Shown here: positions 1 through 6,696 of the stretch, piece by piece
How the letters are laid out: the number at the start of each line of letters is the position of its first letter
How positions within the stretch are numbered: position 1 is the stretch's first letter
Notes under the pieces: generated by a model
Database searches by the model: none
The model's input: the letters and a program-made list of their open reading frames with translations, nothing else
What the model was told of the DNA's origin: nothing
Position numbers and translations under genes: made by a program
Assembly (NCBI GenBank): GCA_903913345.1
Contig: CAIWLA010000429.1
Span: 1 to 11,153, forward strand
DNA length: 11,153 bases
Source: an uncultured Magnetococcales bacterium
GTDB lineage: Bacteria; Pseudomonadota; Magnetococcia; Magnetococcales; Magnetaquicoccaceae
Direction: 5' to 3'

Positions 1-223
1 AGATGATCTCCCTGGACCCTCAATTATTGCACTTTTGATTTAGAATCGGAATGACATGGTTTGAAGGCGGGGACTCTCATGCACGAGCGTCTACCGAAGG
101 AGATCACCGAGCTTTTCTCTTGCTGAACCGCCATGGTGTCGAGCGGAGAATTTTCCTTTTGGCGTATCATCCTCCTCCACTGCCCGTTTTTCCGGGTCCA
201 GAGGAGAGACCCCCATCCGCCAC
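1..223. other. non-coding stretch downstream of truncated regulator
   Basis: I see no convincing gene here. All three minus-strand frames that could continue the truncated receiver protein at 224-601 were read. None contains the expected phospho-acceptor segment (a hydrophobic strand ending in Asp, then a Met-Pro turn) or the later conserved Thr/Ser and Lys. The plus-strand ORF is short and arginine/proline-rich, as expected of an antisense shadow. The only structure is an imperfect inverted repeat (listed separately). The stretch may be foreign or rearranged DNA that replaced the 3' half of the regulator gene. Confidence 0.45.
7..207. repeat. imperfect inverted repeat pair (7-19 and 194-207)
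   Basis: The left arm at 7-19 reads TCTCCCTGGACCC. The right arm, read on the minus strand from 207 down to 194, is TCTCCTCTGGACCC, which is the same sequence with one extra base. Immediately inside both arms two more A residues match. The arms face each other about 175 bases apart, the geometry of terminal inverted repeats of a small mobile element. No transposase fragment is recognisable between them and no clear target-site duplication flanks them. It could be a degenerate miniature element or chance. Confidence 0.3.
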
Positions 224-601
224 TCAAAGCCGATTGGTATTGACCATGCACAACACCCCTTCCACCCGATTGACCGCCAGAAAGAGCTGAACGGGCCGAT
301 CCCAGGTGCCGCAACAGGTATCGTATACCGCCCGCAACGCGGCTTCATCCTCCACCACCACCACTTTCAATGGCATCTCCCGCCGCTCCTGTTTTTCCTC
401 CCCATCCACCGCCGACACCAGATCCCGGCGACGGCGCAGGAAAACCTCCACCGAGGCACGGGAGATCCGCCGATGCCCACCAACCGTCTTCCAGGCCTGC
501 AACACCCCCTTCTCCACCCAATTCTGGATGGTGCGCGCATCCACCTCCAGTAATTCAGCCGCCTGCCGGGTCGTCAAAGAACCATCTTCCTTCTCTTTCA
601 T
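224..601 (-). CDS. HTH (excisionase/MerR-type) - receiver fusion regulator, truncated
   Basis: This is a 125-residue protein. Residues 8-57 form an excisionase/MerR-type winged helix-turn-helix: TTRQAAELLEVDARTIQNWV, then the GVLQAWKTVGGHRRI wing typical of HTH_17 DNA-binding domains. A charged linker (58-76) follows. Residues 77-120 begin a CheY-like receiver domain (KVVVVEDE strand with the acidic pair E84/D85, then helix 1 and strand 2). The ORF ends at a TGA after residue 125, before the phospho-acceptor Asp, the switch Thr/Ser and the Lys. Full-length HTH-receiver fusions are, from memory, around 200 residues, so about half the receiver is missing. The ATG at 601 is supported by AAGGA nine bases upstream. 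It lies downstream of fliP in the same orientation, but with a 317-base gap and its own candidate promoter. It may be a decayed gene, or a DNA-binding protein that no longer responds to phosphorylation. The domain calls are firm; function is not. Confidence 0.7.
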   Translation of the reverse strand: MKEKEDGSLTTRQAAELLEVDARTIQNWVEKGVLQAWKTVGGHRRISRASVEVFLRRRRDLVSAVDGEEKQERREMPLKVVVVEDEAALRAVYDTCCGTWDRPVQLFLAVNRVEGVLCMVNTNRL

Positions 602-683
602 GATCGGTTTTCCTTATTGGCCATTTTCAGACGTTTGACGGGGCAAGCCACCGGTATCGGTCCCTCCCTGTTTGCTCATTTTG

Positions 684-697
684 ATATTTTAAAATAT
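684..697. promoter_or_regulatory. 14-bp perfect AT palindrome, possible operator
   Basis: The sequence ATATTTTAAAATAT is a perfect even palindrome. It overlaps the -10 element of the candidate promoter for the HTH-receiver gene at 224-601. A dimeric DNA-binding protein bound here would block RNA polymerase, so autoregulation by the adjacent HTH protein is a reasonable guess. AT-only palindromes also arise by chance in AT-rich promoters. Confidence 0.4.
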
Positions 698-721
698 AAA
701 TAGTTCCCCATTTTTTGAAAA
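693..721 (-). promoter_or_regulatory. sigma70-like promoter for the HTH-receiver gene
   Basis: On the minus strand, TTTTCA (721-716, 4/6 match to the -35 consensus) is separated by 17 bases from TATATT (698-693, 5/6 match to the -10 consensus). The predicted start near 686 would give a leader of about 85 bases before the ATG at 601. This is the most AT-rich patch between fliP and the regulator gene. It implies that the regulator is not simply the last gene of the flagellar operon. Confidence 0.45.
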
Positions 722-725
722 AATG
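709..725. promoter_or_regulatory. 17-bp odd palindrome over the -35 region
   Basis: CATTTTTT-G-AAAAAATG gives perfect 8-base inverted arms around a single central base. It covers the -35 hexamer of the candidate promoter at 693-721. Its centre lies 26-27 bp from the centre of the 684-697 palindrome, about two and a half helical turns. It may be a second operator or an activator site. Confidence 0.35.
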
Positions 726-824
726 TGGCCGGTCCTTGCAGGAGAGAATAGCGGTCCGAGATCAGGCCACGTCTGGCGTCCATCCTCGGATCAGGCATGG
801 AATCGAGCAAGACAAAAGGTCACA

Positions 825-843
825 TTCCTGGTCTGACCAGGAA
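825..843 (-). terminator. hairpin downstream of fliP, possible transcript end
   Basis: TTCCTGGT and ACCAGGAA form a perfect 8-bp stem around a 3-base loop, 76 bases beyond the fliP stop codon. On the minus strand it is followed by TGTGACCTTTTG, which is only weakly T-rich. It is therefore not a canonical intrinsic terminator and may instead be a 3'-end stabilising hairpin. It is the only good stem-loop between fliP and the next gene and so is the likely operon boundary. The remainder of 602-918 has a repeated GATCAGGC (760-767, 789-796) and nothing else I recognise. Confidence 0.4.
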
Positions 844-918
844 GGCAAGATGATCCGGCTGTTTCAAACAAAAATGGAATAAAAACAATGAGAAGAGAGG
901 AGCAGAAAACAGACGCCG

Positions 919-1698
919 CTACTTGAAGGACTGCACCAGAGAACCCACCACCAACGCCCAACCATCCACCAGGACAAACAGAATCAACTTGACCGGCATG
1001 GAAATCACCAACGGCGGCAACATCATCATACCCATCGACATGACCACACTGGCCACCACCATGTCAATGATCAGAAAGGGGAGATAGATCATGAAACCAA
1101 TCTGAAAGGCGGTCTTCAGTTCGGATATCATGAAGGAGGGAATGAGCAGACGCAACGGCACCTCATCAGGACTCTGTGCCCTCTGCACCCCGGAGAGACG
1201 GAGAAAAAGGGCCAAATCCTTTTCGCGGGTCTGACGCACCATGAAACCGCGAATGGGCACCAGGGCACGGTCCAACGCCTGCTCTTCGGAAATCTGCTTG
1301 TCCAGATAAGGACGCAACGCCTCATCATGAACCCGATCAATGACCGGACCCATGATAAAAAAGGTCACAAACAAAGAAAGGGCAATCAATACCTGGTTGG
1401 GCGGCTGGCCCTGCAAACCCATCGCCTGCCGGACAAACGACATGACCACCACCACACGGGTGAAAGAGGTCACCATGATCAACAGACTGGGGGCCAACGA
1501 CAACAGGGTCATCAGGGCCAAAATCTGCAACCCAACCCCCACCTGCTCTGGGTCCATCTTGCCCGCTACACCACCGGAGGAAAAAGTGACCCCCGGCAGG
1601 GTGAGATCCGCCGACCAACCCCACTCCGGCATCACCCAGAACAACAGGGCCACCACCAGCCCCAAAAAAAGGGCCGATCGGCTGTTTCTCCAACTCAC
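919..1698 (-). CDS. fliP: flagellar type III export apparatus protein FliP
   Basis: FliP is a core membrane subunit of the flagellar type III secretion export gate, where with FliQ and FliR it forms the helical export pore inside the MS ring. This 259-residue protein has the family's usual length and layout. A cleavable N-terminal signal sequence (about residues 1-29, ending near WSA) is followed by the MTLLSLAPSLLIMVTSFTR block, then NQVLIALSLFVTFFIMGP. The highly conserved C-terminal part contains PFLIIDMVVASVVMSMGMMM and a final hydrophobic helix. The start is GTG at 1698, overlapping the fliO TGA stop as GTGA, so translation is probably coupled. It is the last flagellar gene here: fliQ, fliR and flhB, which often follow fliP, are not downstream. 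Assignment is near certain. Confidence 0.96.
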   Translation of the reverse strand: MSWRNSRSALFLGLVVALLFWVMPEWGWSADLTLPGVTFSSGGVAGKMDPEQVGVGLQILALMTLLSLAPSLLIMVTSFTRVVVVMSFVRQAMGLQGQPPNQVLIALSLFVTFFIMGPVIDRVHDEALRPYLDKQISEEQALDRALVPIRGFMVRQTREKDLALFLRLSGVQRAQSPDEVPLRLLIPSFMISELKTAFQIGFMIYLPFLIIDMVVASVVMSMGMMMLPPLVISMPVKLILFVLVDGWALVVGSLVQSFK

Positions 1699-2285
1699 CG
1701 CCGCAAACCCCGGTCAACCAGCGACGGTTCATCCTCATGAACACCCCGCACCGGACGACCCTTGGGCAATACCAGATCCACCGCCGGTTCCTCCTCCTCT
1801 TCCACCAGATCCCCCTCCACCAGATCCTCCTCCGTGAGTTCGGCCAACAGAGTGACCTGCTCCCGGGTAACGCCAATCAGCCAATAGCGGGCACCCACCC
1901 GAATCAGACGTACCCCCACCCCCGGAGCCAGATTGCGCCCATCCTCGAGAAAAATGGGACCATCCCCCCGCCACTGCGGTCGAAAACGCTTGCCCAGACG
2001 CACAACAAAGACGGCCAGAACCACCAGAACCACCAGGGCCGCTGCCACCTTCCAGGGTGCCTCACCCAACAACTCGGAAGAGGAGGCCATCCGGGTCTCA
2101 GGAATCAACCCCTTGCCCTCCGTCGGGGCGGACGTGCCAGCCGCCGGAGCCGCCTTGTTGATGTCCACAGCGGCCACCTTGCCCTCCGCATGGGCCACCG
2201 ACCACCCAGACCCCAGACAGGCAGAAAAACCGACCAGAAGAGAGAGGACAAAAAGGAGCCGCCAGACACCCCCTGAACGCATCAT
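1695..2285 (-). CDS. fliO: flagellar biosynthetic protein FliO
   Basis: FliO is a small, poorly conserved membrane protein that helps assemble and stabilise the FliP ring of the export gate. This 196-residue copy has an N-terminal signal-like hydrophobic segment (about residues 8-25, possible cleavage after AHA at 31-33). A low-complexity Ala/Pro/Lys linker follows, then a strong transmembrane helix (about 79-96, KVAAALVVLVVLAVFVV) and positively charged RLGKRF. The cytoplasmic domain carries the FliO-type strand pattern GVRLIRVGARYWLIGVTREQ, then an acidic tail. The position between fliN and fliP is diagnostic. The start ATG (2285) overlaps the fliN stop by one base (TGATG), and a second in-frame ATG follows directly. 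FliO is usually shorter than this; the extra length is the periplasmic N-terminal stretch. Confidence 0.9.
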   Translation of the reverse strand: MMRSGGVWRLLFVLSLLVGFSACLGSGWSVAHAEGKVAAVDINKAAPAAGTSAPTEGKGLIPETRMASSSELLGEAPWKVAAALVVLVVLAVFVVRLGKRFRPQWRGDGPIFLEDGRNLAPGVGVRLIRVGARYWLIGVTREQVTLLAELTEEDLVEGDLVEEEEEPAVDLVLPKGRPVRGVHEDEPSLVDRGLRR

Positions 2286-2584
2286 CAGCGCAAATTCTCC
2301 AACCGTTCCGCCAGGGAGACAATATCCGTGATGCGGATGCCCAGCTTGTCCTTGATCATCACCACTTCACCATAGGCCAAAAGCCGGTCGTTGACATGGA
2401 TCTCCAGAGGCTCATCCGCCTCTTTTTCCAGTTCGATCAAGGAGCCTTTGTTCAGTTTGAGCAAATCCCGGATCTGCATGCGCACATGGCCCAGACGCAC
2501 AGAGACATTCAGGGGAACATCCATCAGGAGTTCCATGTTTTTGGGGATCGCTTCCTCTTCGAAACCAGAATCGGACAATTTCAT
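2285..2584 (-). CDS. fliN: flagellar motor switch protein FliN
   Basis: FliN forms the lower part of the cytoplasmic C-ring and, with FliM, switches rotation and receives export cargo. This copy is one SpoA/SpoA-like domain: LLMDVPLNVSVRLGHVRMQI, LLKLNKGSLIELEKEADEPL, then VNDRLLAYGEVVMIKDKLGIRI, the classic FliN signature, ending in LAERLENLR. There is only a short acidic N-terminal lead. I chose the ATG at 2584 (99 residues). An in-frame TTG at 2605 (106 residues, starting six bases after the fliM stop) is possible. Neither start has an ideal ribosome site: GGAG lies only two bases before the ATG, and nothing clear precedes the TTG. The stop overlaps the fliO start, suggesting coupled translation. 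Confidence 0.95.
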   Translation of the reverse strand: MKLSDSGFEEEAIPKNMELLMDVPLNVSVRLGHVRMQIRDLLKLNKGSLIELEKEADEPLEIHVNDRLLAYGEVVMIKDKLGIRITDIVSLAERLENLR

Positions 2585-2611
2585 CTCTCCAGTATCCCAA
2601 TTCAAGAAAAT

Positions 2612-3604
2612 CTACGGCTTTTCCTCTTGTATGCGGGTCACACGCAACACCCGCCGACCATCCACCACACCCGCCAGGCCGTGAAATTTGACCACACCCT
2701 CCACCTCCACCGGCATTTCAGCGGCAATGTCACGACTGAGGGCCATGACATCCCCCACCTGAAGCCGCAACATGTCCTGCACCCGCATGGTCTCCCGCGA
2801 GACAACCGGAGAGACCCGCAAAGAGACCAAACCCAACTGCTGATGCATGGAATCCATCCAGGCCGAGGCCCCCTCCACCTGATCCCTCTGGAAACCCACC
2901 TTGAGTTGCTGTTTGAACAGCTCCAGGATGACAGAGGGATAACAAATGGTCAGCGTCCCCTCCGTATCCCCCACCTCCACCCCAAAGGTGATCAAAAAGA
3001 CCGTCTCATCCAGGGGAACCACCGCCGCAAATTGCGGCTGATTCTCCCAACGGGTCATGACCAGACGGAAAGAGGCATCCATCTTTTTCCAGGCCAGCTC
3101 AATCTGCTCCCGCGTGACCTCCATCACCCGGTCAATCACCTTCATCTCGAAGGGAGAAAAATTGCGCAACGGCCGCTCCGAAGAGCCTGCCCCACCAAAA
3201 AAGCCCTCCAGTATGTGGTACATGACATCACCACTGATGGCAATCAGGCTCATGGACTGGGAGGGTTCCACCCGCAAAATATTGATAAAAATGGGTGGGT
3301 CCAGAGAATGCAAAAAACGACCAAAAATCTGGTTGGTCGTGGCTTTGGGTTGGACATGAACCTCCCGTCCCACCTTCTGGCTCAATTTGAAGGAGAGTTG
3401 CGAGGCCAAATGTTCGTTGATCATGTCGAGTCCGGGCATGGCCCCCACCCGGATCGCGGTCCTCTGACCAAAGAAGAAAGGGGTCACTTTCTTCTCTTCT
3501 TTGGGCTTTTCCTCCCGTCCGGTGGGGGCATCCAGGTCGATGGATCCCTCCTCCAACCCCTGCATCAGGGCATTGATCTCTTCCTCTGACAGGATCTGCG
3601 TCAT
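2612..3604 (-). CDS. fliM: flagellar motor switch protein FliM
   Basis: FliM is the middle C-ring protein: it binds phospho-CheY, contacts FliG and sets the direction of rotation. At 330 residues it has the standard length. The extreme N-terminus, LSEEEINALMQGL (5-17), is the CheY-P-binding motif, joined by a charged flexible linker (about 18-40). The central CheC-like domain follows, with conserved blocks IRVGAMPGLDMINEHLA, SLDPPIFINILRVEPSQ and GFFGGAG. The C-terminal SpoA domain (about 255-325) includes RVSPVVSRETMRVQDMLRLQVGDVMAL. The ATG at 3604 is the natural start because the CheY-binding motif begins right after it. The 26-base gap to fliL has only a weak ribosome site. The intact CheY motif implies chemotactic control of this motor. 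Confidence 0.97.
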   Translation of the reverse strand: MTQILSEEEINALMQGLEEGSIDLDAPTGREEKPKEEKKVTPFFFGQRTAIRVGAMPGLDMINEHLASQLSFKLSQKVGREVHVQPKATTNQIFGRFLHSLDPPIFINILRVEPSQSMSLIAISGDVMYHILEGFFGGAGSSERPLRNFSPFEMKVIDRVMEVTREQIELAWKKMDASFRLVMTRWENQPQFAAVVPLDETVFLITFGVEVGDTEGTLTICYPSVILELFKQQLKVGFQRDQVEGASAWMDSMHQQLGLVSLRVSPVVSRETMRVQDMLRLQVGDVMALSRDIAAEMPVEVEGVVKFHGLAGVVDGRRVLRVTRIQEEKP

Positions 3605-3630
3605 GGGCGTATTCTTGGGATCGGGCAGTG

Positions 3631-4140
3631 CTACTGAATGACAAATTCGGTAAAATAGACACGGGCTATCGTACCGTTGACCAATAACGCATTGATGCGG
3701 GAGAGCAACTCCTCCCTCAGGCGAAACTTGCCCTCCAGGGACTGCAACTCCTGAAAGGTCTTGGAGGTCAACAGTGCCAAAATGACATCCTGCATCTGGG
3801 CCGAACGCCGGTCCAATTCCGACTTCAGATCGGGGGCACTCATCTCCAACTGGATGGTCGCCTTGAGATAACGGCTCCCCTTGGGTTCATTCAGATTGAC
3901 CACAAACGGCTCCAGCTTGTACATGTCCCCCACCATGGCATTGGTATCCTTGGCCACATCACCGGCCTTGGGTTCCGGTTGCAGTGCCTTGGCCTCCTCC
4001 ACCTGCTTTTCCGCCTTGCTGCCGCCCATCATGTAACCACCGCCCGCACCCAGCAGGAGAGCGACCACCGGGATGATAATCTTCAACAACCCGCCGCCGC
4101 CGCCCGATTCCTTCGCTTCCTTCTCTGCCTCTTCCGCCAT
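3631..4140 (-). CDS. fliL: flagellar basal body-associated protein FliL
   Basis: FliL is a single-pass inner-membrane protein that forms a ring around the stator units and supports torque generation or stator stability. This 169-residue copy shows a short charged cytoplasmic tail with a polyglycine run, one transmembrane helix (about 18-38, LLKIIIPVVALLLGAGGGYMM) and a charged linker. The periplasmic FliL domain follows: YKLEPFVVNLNEPKGSRYLK, TIQLEM, then DVILALLTSKTFQELQSLEGK with the conserved region near RINALLVNGTIARVYFTEFVIQ at the C-terminus. The ATG at 4140 is preceded by GAGGGAAGGGA. It lies immediately upstream of fliM and 200 bases after flgE. Confidence 0.95.
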   Translation of the reverse strand: MAEEAEKEAKESGGGGGLLKIIIPVVALLLGAGGGYMMGGSKAEKQVEEAKALQPEPKAGDVAKDTNAMVGDMYKLEPFVVNLNEPKGSRYLKATIQLEMSAPDLKSELDRRSAQMQDVILALLTSKTFQELQSLEGKFRLREELLSRINALLVNGTIARVYFTEFVIQ

Positions 4141-4276
4141 GGCCTGATCCCTTCCCTCTTTAGTTGGAACCGCGTTCGTTCCCTGTTGAGCAGCACCGCC
4201 GCCGAATCCTTATCGCCCGGCATCGGCCCCCGCCCGCATGCAAGGGCATCCATCAATGGCAACCCTCACGGCGGAC

Positions 4277-4305
4277 AGGATAACCCCCTGTGCGGAAGAA
4301 TGCAA
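4277..4305 (-). promoter_or_regulatory. weak sigma70-like site in the flgE-fliL gap
   Basis: The 200-base space between flgE and fliL (4141-4340) is the widest gap inside the flagellar block. On the minus strand it contains TTGCAT, 17 bases, then TATCCT (3/6 and 4/6 matches). It could give extra transcription of fliL-fliM-fliN-fliO-fliP, but the match is marginal. I see no strong terminator hairpin, so read-through from flgE is expected. Confidence 0.2.
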
Positions 4306-4340
4306 TACCTAGACTGACAAAATTACACACACCTCATCCA

Positions 4341-5834
4341 TTACCGTTTGAGGGAGAGCAACTCCTCCAACATGCTGTCCACCACCGTGACCACCCGCGA
4401 GTTGGCCTGGAATCCCCGCTGCGTGGCAATCATCTGCACAAACTGCCCCGACAGGTCCACATTGGACTGCTCCAACGAGTTGGAGACAACGCTGCCAAAA
4501 CCACCATCCTTCGGTGTCCCCGGCAACGGTTGCCCGGAGGCACTGGTCTCCGCAAACAGATTGCCACCCTTCTGGGACAGGTTTCCCTGGTCGGCAAAGT
4601 TGACCAGACCCACCCGATACAGTCGTTTGCTCTGGCTGTTGGTATAGCTGCCCGTGATGACACCCGTTGCGTCAATGCTGATCTTGCTGATATTGCCCGT
4701 GGTATAACCGTCCTGGTCCAGTTTGGTCGTGGCAAACCCACCCGATACACTCGTGGTACTGCCAATCGCGCTCGTGACGACATCCGACTTCGCAGTGGTC
4801 ACCAGGGTCGGATCATATTTCAGATCCGTTGTCTGTTTCTTGGAAAAATCATTGGTGGAATCCCCCATCGGGTCCGTGGCCTGGCCAAAATCGATGAGAA
4901 TATCCTGAGGGTTTGCACCGCCTGCAAACTGGACGAGCAAGGGCGTCGAACCTTCCTCTGCCAACCGGCCATTGGAGTCAAACTGCAATACCCCCGCCGT
5001 ATAGGTGGCACCGGTGGGCGAAGGCACGTTGGGGTCAGAGGGCAAAGCGATCAGACTCGTATCCCTGTCAACACCCCCCTGGGCGGGATCCAGATCATTT
5101 TTCTGCACCGCCGCCTGCCAATTCCAGTTCGTCTCAGAGACCCGTTGAAACTGGATGCTCATGTTGTGGCCAACCCCAAAAGAGTCAAAAACCCGCACCG
5201 ACGTGGAAAAACTGTAGGTGGAGGGATCGTTGGGGTTGATGGTCGGAGGCGGGTTGGAAAAAATCTGCACCGAGGGATCCAGGTTGGCATTCACCACCAC
5301 CTTGGTGGTCGCCTGGGGACTGAGCATATCGTTGGGTCCGGGCAACGTGATATCGGAGGTGCCCGTCAGGTTGGTATTGCCCTGGTCATCAATCTTGTAT
5401 CCCTGCAAAATCAACCCACCCGGATTCACCAGGTGGCCTTTGCTGTCCTGGGTAAAATTGCCTGCCCGCGTATAAAACATGTCCTCCCCGCTCGCACCCG
5501 GATCCGATCCAATGGCACCGGTCGGATCCCTGACCTTGAAAAAACCATTACCATTGATGGACATATCGGTCACACTGGCCGAAGGGGCAAACGAGCCTTG
5601 CGTCATATCCTGCGTCACCCCGGCCAAACCCATCCCGGTCCCGACCTGGGTGGTACTCCCGGCCGCACCGCCACCGTTGCCAACCGTCTGAATCAACACA
5701 TCCTGAAAGGAGGCCGAACTCGATTTGAAGGCAATGGTATTGGAATTGGACAGGTTATTGCCAATCACCGTAATGGCCTCACTCATATTGCTCAGGGCCG
5801 AGGCACCGGCATACATGGCTTGCGTAATGGACAT
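4341..5834 (-). CDS. flgE: flagellar hook protein FlgE
   Basis: FlgE is the hook subunit, exported through the flagellar type III system and polymerised under the FlgD cap into the universal joint. The protein has 497 residues, in the longer half of the family. The N-terminal rod/hook signature is clear: a SALSNMSEAITVIGNNLSNSNTIAFKSSSASFQDVL-type block (residues about 12-47). GTGMGLAGVTQDMTQGSF follows, then INGNGFFKV and the AGNFTQDSKGHLVNPGG segment. The C-terminal block is also typical: SNVDLSGQFVQMIATQRGFQ and a final VVDSMLEELLSLKR. The middle, Thr/Ser/Gly-rich part is the variable outer domain. The ATG at 5834 has AGGAG eight bases upstream. A sigma54-like site lies in its 5' gap. Confidence 0.96.
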   Translation of the reverse strand: MSITQAMYAGASALSNMSEAITVIGNNLSNSNTIAFKSSSASFQDVLIQTVGNGGGAAGSTTQVGTGMGLAGVTQDMTQGSFAPSASVTDMSINGNGFFKVRDPTGAIGSDPGASGEDMFYTRAGNFTQDSKGHLVNPGGLILQGYKIDDQGNTNLTGTSDITLPGPNDMLSPQATTKVVVNANLDPSVQIFSNPPPTINPNDPSTYSFSTSVRVFDSFGVGHNMSIQFQRVSETNWNWQAAVQKNDLDPAQGGVDRDTSLIALPSDPNVPSPTGATYTAGVLQFDSNGRLAEEGSTPLLVQFAGGANPQDILIDFGQATDPMGDSTNDFSKKQTTDLKYDPTLVTTAKSDVVTSAIGSTTSVSGGFATTKLDQDGYTTGNISKISIDATGVITGSYTNSQSKRLYRVGLVNFADQGNLSQKGGNLFAETSASGQPLPGTPKDGGFGSVVSNSLEQSNVDLSGQFVQMIATQRGFQANSRVVTVVDSMLEELLSLKR

Positions 5835-5867
5835 ATTATTCTCCTAAACCCCGTTGACTGTGCAGCT

Positions 5868-5883
5868 TGAACACCCCGTGCCA
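5868..5883 (-). promoter_or_regulatory. sigma54-like -24/-12 site upstream of flgE
   Basis: The minus strand reads TGGCACG, four bases, then GTTCA. The -24 half matches the sigma54 consensus TGGCACG exactly. The -12 half lacks the conserved GC of TTGCA, which normally matters greatly. The spacing and position (predicted start near 5857, about 22 bases before the flgE ATG) are right for extra hook-protein transcription. It may be a weak or decayed site, or a place where RpoN binds without initiating. Confidence 0.3.
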
Positions 5884-5923
5884 CCACAAAGGACAAACTG
5901 CCCGGACTTTTATTCTGTTTAAC

Positions 5924-6622
5924 CTATGAACCCGACGTGGCCGCCAGTTCCACACGATGCACGTCCGTCAAGGCCACCTGCTTGCCACTGAGATCCAGCA
6001 TGATGTTGCCGGACCCATCATTGACCACACCCGTCACCTTTTGCGAGGAGAGGGTGGTGGCCAACTGGCGGGTGCCATCGCTCCCCACATAGGAGACAAC
6101 AAAGTTGTACGGTCCATCCGGTCCCGAAATACCGTTGATGAGCTGTTTTTGATCACCGGTCTGCATGTTTTGCAGGGTGGTCTCGTTCACCAACTGACCC
6201 GATGGATTGTAGATATCCACCGTGGCATTGCCCGCCACCGGCATGGTAAAGCCAACCGTTGCCACCCCTCCCTGCACGGTGGTCTGATTGCCGGGCACCA
6301 CCACCTGCTTGCCCATATAGGAGACCGCCAGGTTCATCGCCCCCCCACTCTGCGCGGAGAGCAACTGTTGCAGCAGGGTGTTGGTCTGATTCTGGGCATC
6401 CAGACTGCTGAACTGCGCCATCTGGCTCGTAAAATCGGTATTGGACTGCGGGCTGAGCGGATCCTGATATTGCAACTGAGTCGTCAGCAACTTCAAGAAA
6501 TCGGTCTTCAGTTGTGCAGGCGTCTGTGTGGTACTGCTGGTCGTGCTGCCTGTTGTGTTGGCCGATGTACTGCTGGCCACGGTCGGAATATAGGCAGCGG
6601 CGGCTGCGGCGGTTGTCGTCAT
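5924..6622 (-). CDS. flgD: flagellar hook assembly (hook cap) protein FlgD
   Basis: FlgD is exported to the distal end of the rod, where it forms the temporary cap that guides FlgE polymerisation. The conserved N-terminal core is evident at residues 42-74 (FLKLLTTQLQYQDPLSP, then TDFTSQMAQFSSLDAQNQT), followed by LLQQLLSAQS. The C-terminal part has the Ig-like/tudor pattern of FlgD (MGKQVVVPGN, VGFTMPVAGNATVDIYNPSGQLV, the DG-containing turn, and final MLDLSGKQVALTDVHRVEL). I chose the ATG at 6622 (232 residues) because AAGGAGAG lies upstream at good spacing. A longer reading from TTG at 6649 would run through that ribosome site. The Ala/Thr/Ser-rich first 40 residues fit an unstructured export signal. 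It lies between fliK and flgE. Confidence 0.95.
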   Translation of the reverse strand: MTTTAAAAAAYIPTVASSTSANTTGSTTSSTTQTPAQLKTDFLKLLTTQLQYQDPLSPQSNTDFTSQMAQFSSLDAQNQTNTLLQQLLSAQSGGAMNLAVSYMGKQVVVPGNQTTVQGGVATVGFTMPVAGNATVDIYNPSGQLVNETTLQNMQTGDQKQLINGISGPDGPYNFVVSYVGSDGTRQLATTLSSQKVTGVVNDGSGNIMLDLSGKQVALTDVHRVELAATSGS

Positions 6623-6696
6623 GCGGGTCTCTCCTTGAACTACTCTCAATAAATCCTATTCAACGGCATTCTTGGTCACATATTCACGGCCATACC

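Noticed and set aside
760..796. repeated GATCAGGC in the gap after fliP
   Set aside because: Only two short copies without further extension or spacing pattern; not enough to call an array or operator.
2396..3589. 397-residue plus-strand open frame
   Set aside because: Antisense to fliM, with His/Pro/Arg-rich composition and no ribosome site; a shadow of GC-rich codon usage.
4210..4217. sigma28-like -10 (GGCGATAA on the minus strand) upstream of fliL
   Set aside because: The matching TAAA-type -35 at 15-base spacing is absent; the surrounding sequence is G-rich, so it looks like chance.
4290..5870. 526-residue plus-strand open frame
   Set aside because: It is antisense to flgE over nearly its whole length and rich in His, Arg and Gly with no family features, while the opposite strand encodes an unmistakable FlgE.
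6623..6649. nine-residue N-terminal extension of FlgD from TTG
   Set aside because: The extension is translated through the AAGGAGAG ribosome site serving the ATG at 6622.
5957..6652. 231-residue plus-strand open frame
   Set aside because: Antisense to flgD and ending in a Cys/Gly/Arg-rich low-complexity stretch; no recognisable domain.
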